Part shown: positions 28,205-37,676 of the stretch, piece by piece
Numbering within the stretch: the first letter of the stretch is position 1
Layout of the letters: every line of letters starts with the position of its first letter
Assembly: GCA_000613465.1 (NCBI GenBank)
Contig: BAJA01000011.1
Location: forward strand, 1 to 64,000
From: Bacteroides nordii WAL 11050 = JCM 12987
GTDB taxonomy: Bacteria > Bacteroidota > Bacteroidia > Bacteroidales > Bacteroidaceae
Direction: 5' to 3'
Length of the DNA: 64,000 nt
Made by a program: the position numbers and the translations under genes
The notes under the pieces: model-generated
The model's database searches: none
What the model was told of the DNA's origin: nothing
The model's input: only the letters and a program-made list of their open reading frames with translations

Positions 28205-28241
28205 CAGGATTATCCGTTATCGCGGATAATCCTGCTTTTTT
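28205..28241 (+). terminator. Intrinsic terminator after the nucleoside kinase
   Basis: Perfect 12-base stem CAGGATTATCCG/CGGATAATCCTG with a 6-base loop and six T residues at 28236-28241. Confidence 0.92.
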
Positions 28242-28276
28242 ATACCTATTTTCTGTTTTAAGTCCCGAATTTATTA

Positions 28277-28284
28277 TAAATTTG
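28277..28284 (+). promoter_or_regulatory. -7 element of the histidine kinase gene
   Basis: TAAATTTG (TAnnTTTG) 22 bases before the ATG at 28307. Confidence 0.5.
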
Positions 28285-28306
28285 TGTCAATTAAACAAGC
28301 AATAAA

Positions 28307-29859
28307 ATGAAAACACCCGTAGCTATCATTGTGATTATGCTCTGCTTTAGCACATTAAGTCATGCGCAGAATACAAAAAACAGAGCACAGGAATTAAAGG
28401 AACAAGCTCAAAATAGCCTGAGCCAAAAAGATTATATCAAGGCACGTTATCTTTTTAAAAAAGCGTACGAAGCATTTGCTACCCGCGAAGATTATCCGCA
28501 GGCTGTAGAATGTGGTATTCAAGCCAATGGACTCTATATACGTGAGAATTTTTATAAAGAAGGTTTCGAACTCTGCCGCGACATGGACCAATTAGTGTGG
28601 GCAGGTGAACAGAAAACCAAGAAAGCTTTGCACGACCTACGGTTTCTAATTACCAAAGAGCGCCTGCAAATGTATATCGCACTAAAAAATGCAGCACAGG
28701 CCAAATTACAATTGGACAAGCTGGAAGAAACAGCCAATCTTGCTAAAAATGACTCAATAAGTGAGGATCTACTCTATACCAAGGCCAATTATTATTATAC
28801 CTTTGGCCTTAATACACAAGGAGATGCTTGTTTCCGCAAACTCATCAATCAATACAAAGAAAAAAAGAATTATGAGAAAGTAGACGAGTGCTACAAAAAT
28901 CTGATATCCATTGCCCGCAAAGCGAATAATGCCGCACTGATGGGACGTACTTATGAAAATTATATTGTATGGACCGACTCTGTAAAGGCACTCACCGCAC
29001 AAGATGAATTGAATGTATTGAAAAGGAAATATGACGAAAGTCAGCTGACAATACAAGAAAAAGACGACACACTGTCCGCCAAACAGTATATTATCATCGG
29101 ACTTTGCACACTGGTTGTTATTCTTATTGCGGCATTGGTGCTTCTTGCAATTGTATTACTACGTTTTATGGCAGGAAACCGTAAACTCAAGAAAAACATA
29201 CAAATAGCCAACGAACACAATGAATTGAAAACCAAATTCATTCAAAATATATCTTCACAGATGGAACCGACTCTGGACACACTGGCTGCCTCAGCAAGTG
29301 AACTTTCAGACAAAGCGCCACAACAATCACAGCAAATGCAGACGCAAGTAGTTGCATTAAAAAAGTTTAGTGATGATATACAAGAACTTTCTTCGCTGGA
29401 AAATTCGTTGACTGATCCCTACGAAATGAGCGATATCAACGCCAGTACTTTTTGCGAAGAAGTAATGGAAAAAGTGAAAAGTAACATTAAAGCCGAAGTT
29501 ACCACTTCTGTAAATGCACCAAAGCTCCAAGTAAAAACCAATAAAGAACAACTGGAGCGTATACTTCTTCACTTACTACAAAATGCTGCTTATTACACAC
29601 AAGAAGGACGCATCAGCCTCGACTTCAAAAAACGTGGAGCGCATACTCATCAGTTTATTGTAACTGATACCGGTACTGGTATTCCCACTGAACAACAGGA
29701 AACAATCTTCAAACCTTTTACCGAAGTGAAAGACCTCACACAAGGAGATGGCCTGGGATTGCTATATGTTCACTTATTGCTACAAAAATGAACGGCAGCC
29801 TGACTTTGGATACAAGCTATACAAAAGGAAGCCGGTTTATATTAGAGCTACACGCTTAA
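28307..29859 (+). CDS. TPR-type sensor histidine kinase, frameshifted near 29760
   Basis: Signal peptide (MKTPVAIIVIMLCFSTLSHA), periplasmic TPR-like helices to about residue 240, one membrane helix (about 263-286), then a kinase core. N box LERILLHLLQNAAYY, G1 box VTDTGTGIPTEQQ and F box FKPF are present. The dimerisation helix reads KFIQNISSQMEPTLDTL: the position of the phospho-acceptor His is Ser. The frame breaks at about 29760 in the G2 box (GDGLGL) and resumes in another frame as AICSLIATKMNGSLTLD to a stop at 29857-29859. One missing G explains it. The corrected length is about 517. No response regulator is adjacent. Confidence 0.85.
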
Positions 29860-29871
29860 TAAAAGGGAGAG

Positions 29872-29941
29872 GGGAGAATGGAGAAGGGAGAAGTAAGCTG
29901 CGCTATCTGCTGCATAGTACTTCTCCCTTCTCCATTCTCCC
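29872..29941. terminator. 24-base inverted repeat between kinase and aminopeptidase genes
   Basis: Arms 29872-29895 and 29918-29941 are perfect reverse complements, made of the iterated word GGGAGAA/GGAGAA, with a 22-base loop. Lies in the convergent gap and probably terminates both transcripts. Confidence 0.78.
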
Positions 29942-29943
29942 TT

Positions 29944-31317
29944 CTATCTAATCTCTTCCACCTCTTCAGGAGTCAACGGAATTTTCTTACCTAAGCGACG
30001 GGCACCGGTCTCAGTTATCAGATAATCCTCTTCATTACGAATTCCTCCAAAGTTCTTATAAGTATCTACTTTATCATAATTGATAAAATCAGCAAACTTT
30101 TTATCGGCTTTCCACATATCAATAAGTTCAGGGATAAAATAAATACCCGGCTCTACAGTGTGTACAAAGCCCGGCTCCAAAGGAATGGCCAAACGCTGCG
30201 ACTTACGACCGAACTGAGTACTCTTCGGTTCGCCATTATACCCTACCCAAAGTTCACCCAGATTCTCCATATCATGTACATCCAGTCCCATCATATGTCC
30301 TAATCCATGTGGATAAAACAAAGCATGTGCTCCTTCACGTACTGCATCGTCGGCATTACCCTTCATCAAACCCAGTCCTTTCAGGCCCTCTACCATCACA
30401 CGGGCTGACAAGTCGTACACATCCATATAAGGAATACCCGGACGAAGCGCTTTCACTGATTCCAGATGCATTGCATTTTGAATCTCATAGACTTCACGCT
30501 GGCGGGTAGTAAATTTCTTATTAGCAGGTATAGTAGACGACATATCTCCGGCATATCCCATTTCTGTTTCAGCTCCTGCATCAATCAGGAACAGATCTCC
30601 GGACTTTACGGTATTACCATGGTAATGGTTGTGCAAGGTCTGCCCATTGATGGTGGCAATGGTTGCAAAAGAAAGTTCACAACCTGCAGCGGCAGCAACA
30701 GCCTCCATAGCAGCTACTACTTCAAACTCTTTCATACCCGGACGAAGCACCTTCATTGCAGTAATATGCATATCTGCAGTCACATCACAAGCCTTCTCTA
30801 TTTCTACAATTTCTTCAGCTGATTTATGATTACGCTGTTCAACCACCGCACGGATAAAAGGTACCGAACCTTCCTGACGTACAGGAGGTATACCCAGCCA
30901 ATCCATCAGTTTCAGTTTATGCTCAGCACGATAAGGAGGAAGATAGTGAATTGATTTACCCTTCTGTACACACTGATGCAAATAGTTTACAATTTCAGCA
31001 GATGGTAAAGTACGCGTCACTCCTACACGTTCACTCTTCTCTTTTAGAGTAGGCTGGACACCCATCCATACAATATCATCAATTGTCAGTTCATCGCCGA
31101 ATATAATTTCTTTTTCATCGTCAATATCGATAATGGCAGAAAGTCCTGCAAACGGAAGACCGAAATAATAAAGAAAAGTAGAATCCTGACGATAACGGAA
31201 GGTATTACTCTCATAATTCAGCCCACACTCGTCGTTCCCCAGGAACAACAACACCCCGGAGCCTAATTTCTTTTTCAGCAGGGCCCGGCGCTGCACATAC
31301 GTTTCTTTACCAAACAT
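29944..31317 (-). CDS. pepP: Xaa-Pro aminopeptidase (M24B)
   Basis: 457 residues. N-terminal creatinase-type domain (about 1-170), then the pita-bread metallopeptidase fold. The five dinuclear metal ligands are recognisable: Asp in LIDAGAE, Asp in YAGDMSST, His in HGLGHMMGLDVHD, Glu in HTVEPGIY and Glu in GIRNEEDYLI. Cytosolic removal of N-terminal residues before proline. Has its own TATCTTTG promoter (31345-31352) and is divergent from rpoN. Confidence 0.92.
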   Translation of the reverse strand: MFGKETYVQRRALLKKKLGSGVLLFLGNDECGLNYESNTFRYRQDSTFLYYFGLPFAGLSAIIDIDDEKEIIFGDELTIDDIVWMGVQPTLKEKSERVGVTRTLPSAEIVNYLHQCVQKGKSIHYLPPYRAEHKLKLMDWLGIPPVRQEGSVPFIRAVVEQRNHKSAEEIVEIEKACDVTADMHITAMKVLRPGMKEFEVVAAMEAVAAAAGCELSFATIATINGQTLHNHYHGNTVKSGDLFLIDAGAETEMGYAGDMSSTIPANKKFTTRQREVYEIQNAMHLESVKALRPGIPYMDVYDLSARVMVEGLKGLGLMKGNADDAVREGAHALFYPHGLGHMMGLDVHDMENLGELWVGYNGEPKSTQFGRKSQRLAIPLEPGFVHTVEPGIYFIPELIDMWKADKKFADFINYDKVDTYKNFGGIRNEEDYLITETGARRLGKKIPLTPEEVEEIR

Positions 31318-31344
31318 AATGTTCTATTTTTTAAGTTAGTGCAA

Positions 31345-31352
31345 CAAAGATA
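31345..31352 (-). promoter_or_regulatory. -7 element of the aminopeptidase gene
   Basis: TATCTTTG on the minus strand, 28 bases before the ATG at 31317. Confidence 0.55.
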
Positions 31353-31416
31353 GAGAATTTAGCGTTATAGAAAGAAAAATAATCGTTCTAATCTGTGTAA
31401 TCTGTGGTGAAAAAGT

Positions 31417-31424
31417 TACTTTTG
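31417..31424 (+). promoter_or_regulatory. -7 element of rpoN
   Basis: TACTTTTG (TAnnTTTG), 37 bases before the rpoN ATG at 31462. Confidence 0.5.
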
Positions 31425-31461
31425 TAGCGAGATATAACCGAATGTAGAAAATAAAATATTT

Positions 31462-32943
31462 ATGGCACAAGGTTCCCGTCAAATACAATCCCAGGCGCAG
31501 CAGCAGATACAAACGCTCTCTCCGCAGCAGATTCTGGTAGTAAAGCTATTGGAGCTTCCCGCCGTAGAACTGGAAGACCGTGTACACGCCGAATTATTGG
31601 AAAATCCAGCTCTTGAAGAAGGTAGAGAAGAAGCGGCTGCCGATGATCCGGATGAAAGCAACAGTAACGATCTGGAAGCAGAAAGTGATGCCAATGAATA
31701 TGATTCCCTGGGCGACTATCTAAACGAAGACGACATTCCTGATTATAAATTACAAGAAAACAACCGTTCCAAAGGTGAGCAGGCAGAGGAAATTCCTTTT
31801 TCTGACGCTACTTCTTTTTATGAAATATTGAGAGAACAATTGAGTGAACGTAACCTCACAGAACATCAGCGTGAACTGGCAGAATACCTTATCGGCTCAC
31901 TGGACGATGACGGCCTGCTCCGCAAATCACTTGAAAGTATCAGCGATGAGCTGGCTATCTATGCAGGTATCAACGCTACCGAAGAGGAACTGGAAGAGGC
32001 TTTATGTATTATACAAGACTTCGACCCGGCCGGACTTGGTGCACGTAACCTCCAGGAATGCTTACTTATACAACTCCAACGAAAGCTGGAAAAAGGTAAG
32101 CCGGATAAGGCACTTATGCTGGAACAGAGAATTATCAATGAATGTTACGAAGAGTTCACACGTAAACACTGGGATAAGATAATAAAGAAACTGGGATGCG
32201 AAGAAGAGCTTTTCAACACTGCCATCTCTGAAATCACAAAGTTAAACCCTCGGCCGGGTGCTTCATTGGGTGAAGCCATCGGTCGTAACATGCAGCAAAT
32301 CGTTCCCGACTTTATTGTAGATACCTATGATGACGGCTCTATCAGCGTCAATCTCAATAACCGGAATATACCGGAACTTCGTATGAGCCGTGACTTCACC
32401 GAAATGGTAGAGGAGCATACGAAAAACAGAGCCAATCAATCTAAAGAATCCAAAGAAGCAATGATGTTTCTGAAACAGAAAATGGATGCTGCCCAGGGAT
32501 TTATCGATGCAGTAAAGCAACGTCAGAATACATTAATGACTACCATGCAGGCTATTATCGACCTGCAACGCCCTTTCTTTCTTGAAGGGGACGAATCATT
32601 GCTTCGCCCTATGATCCTGAAAGACGTGGCCGAACGTACGGGACTGGATATCTCAACCATATCACGTGTTAGCAACAGCAAGTATGTGCAAACAAATTTT
32701 GGAATCTATCCGCTGAAATTTTTCTTCAGTGATGGATATACTACCGAAGACGGCGAGGAAATGTCAGTACGTGAAATACGTAAAATACTAAAAGAGTGTA
32801 TTGACAACGAAGATAAAAAGAAACCACTGACTGACGATGAACTGGCCGAGATCTTAAAAGAAAAAGGATATCCTATTGCACGGCGTACCGTAGCTAAATA
32901 TCGTCAGCAACTGAATATACCAGTGGCCAGACTAAGAAAGTAA
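31462..32943 (+). CDS. rpoN: RNA polymerase sigma-54 factor
   Basis: 493 residues. Region I is Gln/Leu rich (QSQAQQQIQTLSPQQILVVKLLELP), region II acidic (EEAAADDPDESN...), then the core-binding domain (EHQRELAEYLIGSLDDDGLL, IQDFDPAGLGARNLQECLL). The C-terminal DNA-binding part ends with the RpoN box ARRTVAKYRQQL at residues 473-484. Directs transcription from -24/-12 promoters with an AAA+ activator, which is not encoded nearby. It begins a run of five co-directional housekeeping genes. Confidence 0.96.
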   Translation: MAQGSRQIQSQAQQQIQTLSPQQILVVKLLELPAVELEDRVHAELLENPALEEGREEAAADDPDESNSNDLEAESDANEYDSLGDYLNEDDIPDYKLQENNRSKGEQAEEIPFSDATSFYEILREQLSERNLTEHQRELAEYLIGSLDDDGLLRKSLESISDELAIYAGINATEEELEEALCIIQDFDPAGLGARNLQECLLIQLQRKLEKGKPDKALMLEQRIINECYEEFTRKHWDKIIKKLGCEEELFNTAISEITKLNPRPGASLGEAIGRNMQQIVPDFIVDTYDDGSISVNLNNRNIPELRMSRDFTEMVEEHTKNRANQSKESKEAMMFLKQKMDAAQGFIDAVKQRQNTLMTTMQAIIDLQRPFFLEGDESLLRPMILKDVAERTGLDISTISRVSNSKYVQTNFGIYPLKFFFSDGYTTEDGEEMSVREIRKILKECIDNEDKKKPLTDDELAEILKEKGYPIARRTVAKYRQQLNIPVARLRK

Positions 32944-32981
32944 TTAAAGATATTAATAATTAACAATAAAAGGGCTCCATC

Positions 32982-33659
32982 ATGGGAGAAGCAAACGTAG
33001 AGCAACATATCATTGCAGATAAAACGCTTATCAGAACGGCACAGATTACATCGTGGATACTAACCCCGTTTTCTATCCCTTTTCTGGCTTTTCTGGTATT
33101 GTTCTTATTCTCTTACCTTCGTATCATGCCCTTGCAGTATAAACTTATTGTATTGGGAATCGTATATTGTTTTACTATACTGATGCCAACCATCACAATT
33201 TTCCTGTTTCGCAAAATCAATGGTTTTGCCTTGCAGGAATTGAGTGAACGAAAAAAACGGTACATTCCTTTTACGCTTACCATCATCTCTTATATATTCT
33301 GTCTGTTGATGATGCACAAGCTGAATATTCCCTGGTATATGACTGGTATTATACTGTCTGCACTGGTGGTTCAGATTATCTGTATCATTGTAAATCTGAA
33401 ATGGAAACTCAGTGAACACATGGCTGGCATAGGTGGTATTATTGGTGGATTGATTTCATTCAGCGAATTGTTTGGTTATAATCCTGTCTGGTGGCTATGC
33501 CTGTTTATTCTAGTAGCCGGTGTGTTAGGTTCGGCACGGATTATTCTGAGACATCATTCTCTAGGCGAAGTACTCTCGGGCTTCGGTGTAGGATTTATCT
33601 GTGCACTATTGGTACTGCATCCACTAAGTAACGTATTATTCCGGATATTTTTATTTTAA
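32982..33659 (+). CDS. PAP2-superfamily-like membrane protein
   Basis: 225 residues with six or seven hydrophobic helices. Late motifs fit a degenerate lipid phosphatase: SEHMAGIGG in place of PSGH and SARIILRHHSLGEVLSG in place of SR-X5-H-X3-D, with the Asp changed to Glu. The N-terminal KX6RP motif is not evident, so catalytic activity is uncertain. It lies 38 bases behind rpoN and 31 before gcvH on the same strand. Confidence 0.7.
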   Translation: MGEANVEQHIIADKTLIRTAQITSWILTPFSIPFLAFLVLFLFSYLRIMPLQYKLIVLGIVYCFTILMPTITIFLFRKINGFALQELSERKKRYIPFTLTIISYIFCLLMMHKLNIPWYMTGIILSALVVQIICIIVNLKWKLSEHMAGIGGIIGGLISFSELFGYNPVWWLCLFILVAGVLGSARIILRHHSLGEVLSGFGVGFICALLVLHPLSNVLFRIFLF

Positions 33660-33690
33660 CATGAATATAAACCCATAAAAACTAATTATT

Positions 33691-34071
33691 ATGAACTTCC
33701 CACAAAATTTAAAGTACACCAATGAGCACGAATGGATTCGTGTAGAAGGAGATATGGCTTATGTAGGTATCACTGATTATGCCCAGGAACAATTGGGCGA
33801 TATTGTATTTGTTGATATCCCCACAGTGGGTGAATCACTGGAGGCGAATGAAACTTTCGGAACAATTGAAGTGGTGAAAACCATCTCTGACCTCTTTCTA
33901 CCGGTAGCAGGTGAAGTAATAGAACAGAATGAAAGTCTTGAAGAAAATCCTGAACTGGTCAATAAAGATCCATATGGTGAAGGATGGCTTATCAAGATGA
34001 AACCTGCCAATCTAAAAGATATTGAAGACCTGCTCGATGCTGAAGCATATAAGGCAGTGATTAACAATTAG
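33691..34071 (+). CDS. gcvH: Glycine cleavage system H protein
   Basis: 126 residues. The lipoyl-bearing Lys63 is in ETFGTIEVVKTISDLF, followed by LPVAGEVIEQNESLEENPELVNKDPYG. The N-terminus KYTNEHEWIRVEG is typical. Shuttles the methylamine and dihydrolipoyl groups of glycine cleavage, or serves lipoylation. The other gcv genes are not in the window. Confidence 0.96.
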   Translation: MNFPQNLKYTNEHEWIRVEGDMAYVGITDYAQEQLGDIVFVDIPTVGESLEANETFGTIEVVKTISDLFLPVAGEVIEQNESLEENPELVNKDPYGEGWLIKMKPANLKDIEDLLDAEAYKAVINN

Positions 34072-34132
34072 TGAATAGTGGTTAGTGATCATCGTACCAC
34101 TAAATAGTAAATAGTAAATTGTAAATAAAATC

Positions 34133-34642
34133 ATGACCCCAATTGTAAGTATCATCATGGGTAGCACTTCCGACCTTCCTGTAATGGAAAAGGCAGCACA
34201 GCTACTCAATGATTTGCATGTACCGTTCGAAATGAACGCTCTTTCTGCACACCGTACTCCGGAAGCAGTAGAGGAGTTTGCTAAAAATGCCCGTTCACGC
34301 GGTATTAAAGTTATTATTGCCGCTGCCGGTATGGCTGCTGCCCTTCCAGGCGTAATTGCCGCCAATACCACTTTGCCTGTAATCGGAGTACCTATCAAAG
34401 GTTCTGTTCTGGACGGTGTTGACGCCCTGTATTCTATCATCCAGATGCCTCCGGGAATACCGGTAGCTACAGTAGCTATCAACGGAGCAATGAATGCCGC
34501 TATCCTGGCAGTACAAATGTTAGCATTAAGCAATACTGAACTGGCTGATACATTTGCAGCTTACAAAGAAGGCTTGAAGAAAAAAATTGTAAAAGCTAAC
34601 GAGGAACTTAAAGAGGTTAAGTTTGAATATAAAACCAATTAG
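34133..34642 (+). CDS. purE: 5-(carboxyamino)imidazole ribonucleotide mutase
   Basis: 169 residues. Signature blocks VSIIMGSTSDLPVM, SAHRTPEAVEEF and AAAGMAAALPGVIAANTTLPVIGVPI bind the ribonucleotide, with the catalytic His in SAHRTP. MPPGIPVATVAINGAMNAA is the class I PurE C-terminal block. Catalyses N5-CAIR to CAIR in purine synthesis. A repetitive spacer separates it from ispG. Confidence 0.96.
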   Translation: MTPIVSIIMGSTSDLPVMEKAAQLLNDLHVPFEMNALSAHRTPEAVEEFAKNARSRGIKVIIAAAGMAAALPGVIAANTTLPVIGVPIKGSVLDGVDALYSIIQMPPGIPVATVAINGAMNAAILAVQMLALSNTELADTFAAYKEGLKKKIVKANEELKEVKFEYKTN

Positions 34643-34643
34643 A

Positions 34644-34780
34644 TTTACGATTGGACGATTTACGATTTACGATTGAAGATGCTAACAAGATGATTAACGC
34701 TTCGTCTAATCGGTAGAAGTATCTTCAATCGTAAATCGTTCAATCGTAAATCGTCTAATCGTAAATCGTCTAATCGTAAA
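34644..34780. repeat. Iterated inverted repeat between purE and ispG
   Basis: The 5' arm (34644-34680) is three units of the word TTTACGATT/GGACGA. The 3' side (34721-34780) carries its complement with extra units, including a 15-base unit ATCGTAAATCGT(C/T)(T/C)A repeated three times. The unequal unit number shows slippage or unit gain. It ends just before the GTG start of ispG, so it can form a hairpin in the leader. Confidence 0.75.
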
Positions 34781-34787
34781 TAAAATC

Positions 34788-36631
34788 GTGGATTTATTCA
34801 ATTACTCCCGGAGAGAAACATCAGAAGTAAATATTGGGGCCGTTCCATTGGGCGGCCCTAATCCTATCCGTATCCAGTCGATGACCAACACATCGACTCA
34901 GGACACAGAAGCCTGTGTAGAGCAGGCGAAACGTATTGTAGATGCAGGTGGCGAGTATGTACGCCTTACAACACAAGGTATCAAGGAGGCAGAGAACCTG
35001 ATGAATATCAACATTGGGCTACGCAGCCAGGGATATATGGTACCACTTGTCGCCGATGTACATTTCAACCCCAAAGTGCTGATGTGGCAGCACAATATGC
35101 CGAAAAAGTACGTATCAATCCGGGAAACTATGTAGATCCGGGACGTACCTTCAAGCAATTGGAATATACGGATGAGGAATACGCGCAAGAATTACAGAAA
35201 ATCCGTGATCGCTTCATTCCTTTTCTGAATATCTGTAAAGAGAATCATACGGCAATTCGTATCGGAGTAAATCACGGTTCATTATCCGACCGTATCATGT
35301 CTCGCTATGGTGATACTCCCGAAGGTATGGTGGAATCATGTATGGAGTTTCTGCGTATCTGTATAGATGAAAAATTTAAGGATGTAGTAATATCCATCAA
35401 AGCCTCCAATACGGTCGTAATGGTAAAAACTGTTCGTCTGTTGGTAGCCGTAATGGAAAAGGAAGGGATGGCATTTCCTCTACATTTAGGAGTTACAGAA
35501 GCAGGAGACGGAGAAGACGGACGCATCAAATCGGCATTGGGAATAGGAGCATTGTTAGCAGATGGATTGGGAGATACCATCCGTGTCTCTTTAAGTGAAG
35601 AACCAGAAGCGGAAATTCCTGTAGCACGTAAGTTAGTAGATTACATCCTTACCCGCCAGGATCACCCTTATATCCCCGGAATAGAAACACCTGAATTCAA
35701 CTACCTCTTTCCTACCCGCCGGGAAACGAATACCATCCGAAATATTGGTGGAAACAACCTTCCTGTTGTCCTTGCCGACCGCATGGACGGAAAGACAGAA
35801 GTCAATCCGCAATTTACACCCGATTATATTTATGCAGGAAGAGAACTTCCCGCCATACAGGAAGCCAATGTTGAATATATCCTTGATGCCGATGTATGGA
35901 CAGGAGAAGAAGGTACATGGCCGGCATTCAATTACTCTCAACTTCCACTGATGGGCATGTGCCAGGCAGAATTAAAATTCTTATTCATGCCGTATATGGC
36001 ACAGACAGATGAAGTGATTGCCTGTCTCAAAACACACTCGGAAGTGGTTATTATCTCTCAAAGTAATCATCCGAATCGCATTGGAGAGCACCGTGCCTTA
36101 GTACATCAGTTGATGTCCGAAGGATTGAAAAACCCGGTTATCTTCTTTCAGCATTATCAGGAAGAGGATGCGGAAGATTTGCAAATCAAAGCTGCTGCTG
36201 ATATGGGGGCATTGATATTTGATGGTTTGTGTGATGGTATCTTTCTGTTCAATCAGGGATTACTCCCACATGCTATTGTAGATGCCACCGCTTTCGGTAT
36301 TCTGCAAGCCGGACGTATCCGTACCTCCAAAACCGAATATATTTCTTGTCCGGGTTGTGGACGAACGTTGTTCAATCTGCAAAGCACCATTGCCCGTATT
36401 AAAGAAGCTACTTCTCACCTGAAAGGATTGAAAATAGGTATTATGGGATGCATTGTGAATGGTCCCGGAGAAATGGCAGATGCTGACTATGGATATGTAG
36501 GTGCCGGACGAGGCAAAGTCAGCCTCTACAAACAGAAGGAATGCATAGAAAAAAATATTCCGGAAGAAGAAGCTGTAGAGAAATTGATTGAGCTAATTAA
36601 GGCGAACGGGGATTATACTGAGCAGAAATAA
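34788..36631 (+). CDS. ispG: 4-hydroxy-3-methylbut-2-en-1-yl diphosphate synthase, long form, frameshifted near 35078
   Basis: Iron-sulfur enzyme of the MEP isoprenoid pathway, converting MEcPP to HMBPP. Start codon is GTG at 34788 (MDLFNYSRRETSEVNIG). Corrected length is about 615 residues, the long Bacteroidota/plant type with an inserted domain. [4Fe-4S] cysteines are in SCPGCGRTLF and IMGCIVNGPGEMADADYGYVG. The frame breaks at about 35078: VADVHFNPKV is followed in the next frame by ADVAAQYAEKVRINPGN, the normal continuation. One missing G in GT(G)GCT explains it. As the gene should be essential, the break is most likely a sequence error. A 38-base inverted repeat follows. Confidence 0.92.
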
Positions 36632-36756
36632 ATCTATTTACGATTAGACGATTGACGATGTACGATTGAAGTTACTCTTTAAAAGCCTGTTTCAGCGATG
36701 TTAGAGACAGAGTGATCCCAATCGTACATCGTCAATCGTCTAATCGTAAATAGATT
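36631..36756. terminator. Perfect 38-base inverted repeat between ispG and hydrolase genes
   Basis: Arms 36631-36668 and 36719-36756 are exact reverse complements with a 50-base loop, built of the word ACGATTAGACGATTGACGATG. It fills the convergent gap (ispG stop is the first bases of the arm) and probably ends both transcripts. Confidence 0.8.
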
Positions 36757-36762
36757 CATTAT

Positions 36763-37551
36763 TCATTCCATCGATATATTATCTTTTTTCTTCTGACTAA
36801 ATAACCAGTCCATAAATCCCGGATAATTGAATGCCGGATTCCAACTACCATGATCACAACCGGGAAATTCAATGTATTCTACATCAACCCCTGTCGCCTT
36901 CAATGCTTTATAGGCCGCACGTGATCCTTCTACCGTCACTACATTATCTGCATCTCCATGAAAGATACGAAACTTTACTCCCTTAACATCTGCTAACCGG
37001 GATGGATTCACCGTTCCACAGATAGGAATTGCTGCCGCAAAAAGTTCCGGAAAACGAATTATCATATCATAGGTACCCATTCCACCCATTGAAAGACCAA
37101 TAATATAAACACGATCCTTATCTATCTGTGGCATACTAAGATAAACATCCAACAGCTCTTTTAACGAACTAAAAACAGGAGAAATTTCTTGTCCGGCGGG
37201 CATATCCGACGGAACGAACGAGACAGGACGAGAAGTATATGCCCAGTAAGCATCTATCGGACACTGAGGCATTAACACAAAAGCCGGATACTTCTCACGA
37301 TTTACCGGATTAAGAAACATCTGGCCTCCATGAACCAATTGCTTTTCATTATCACTACCCCGTTCTCCCGCACCATGTAGAAAAAGAACAAGCGGATACT
37401 TCTTTCCTGCTTTCTCCTTTTCCGGACGGAGCAAACGGTATTTCAATGAATCACCCCGGGAAGAAATAAACACTTCTTTCTGATAAACCTCTTGCGCTGA
37501 AACAGAGATAGTCAACAGAAACAACAAACCCAAACTAATAATCTTTTTCAT
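36763..37551 (-). CDS. Secreted alpha/beta hydrolase (esterase D/feruloyl-esterase-like)
   Basis: 262 residues with signal peptide (MKKIISLGLLFLLTISVSA). The catalytic triad is visible: Ser in IGLSMGGMGTYDM, Asp in FHGDADNVV and His in GCDHGSW. LFLHGAGERGSDN is the oxyanion region. It resembles the family of PHB-depolymerase/prolyl-oligopeptidase-like esterases common in Bacteroides. Substrate unknown; no linked sugar genes on this strand. Confidence 0.85.
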   Translation of the reverse strand: MKKIISLGLLFLLTISVSAQEVYQKEVFISSRGDSLKYRLLRPEKEKAGKKYPLVLFLHGAGERGSDNEKQLVHGGQMFLNPVNREKYPAFVLMPQCPIDAYWAYTSRPVSFVPSDMPAGQEISPVFSSLKELLDVYLSMPQIDKDRVYIIGLSMGGMGTYDMIIRFPELFAAAIPICGTVNPSRLADVKGVKFRIFHGDADNVVTVEGSRAAYKALKATGVDVEYIEFPGCDHGSWNPAFNYPGFMDWLFSQKKKDNISME

Positions 37552-37622
37552 ATCCTCTTTGTACCATTAATTTTTTAACCGTAAAGATACATCCTATTTA
37601 TCAAACGCCCCAGTCTCTCAAC

Positions 37623-37652
37623 AAAAAAGGGAACACATGATCTGCGTTCCCT
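37623..37652 (-). terminator. Terminator of the S41 protease gene
   Basis: On the minus strand AGGGAACGCA/TGTGTTCCCT (one G-T pair), 5-base loop, then a run of six T. Confidence 0.8.
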
Positions 37653-37676
37653 TCTTAATATAATAAGATATTAAAT

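Noticed and set aside
31380..31416. AATCTGTGTAATCTGTGG before rpoN as another copy of the dispersed palindrome
   Set aside because: Shares only the word AATCTG; no second arm or matching flank is present.
34012..34533. Minus-strand open frame of 173 codons over purE
   Set aside because: Shadow of the strongly conserved purE gene; translation is Ala/Ile-rich without domain sense.
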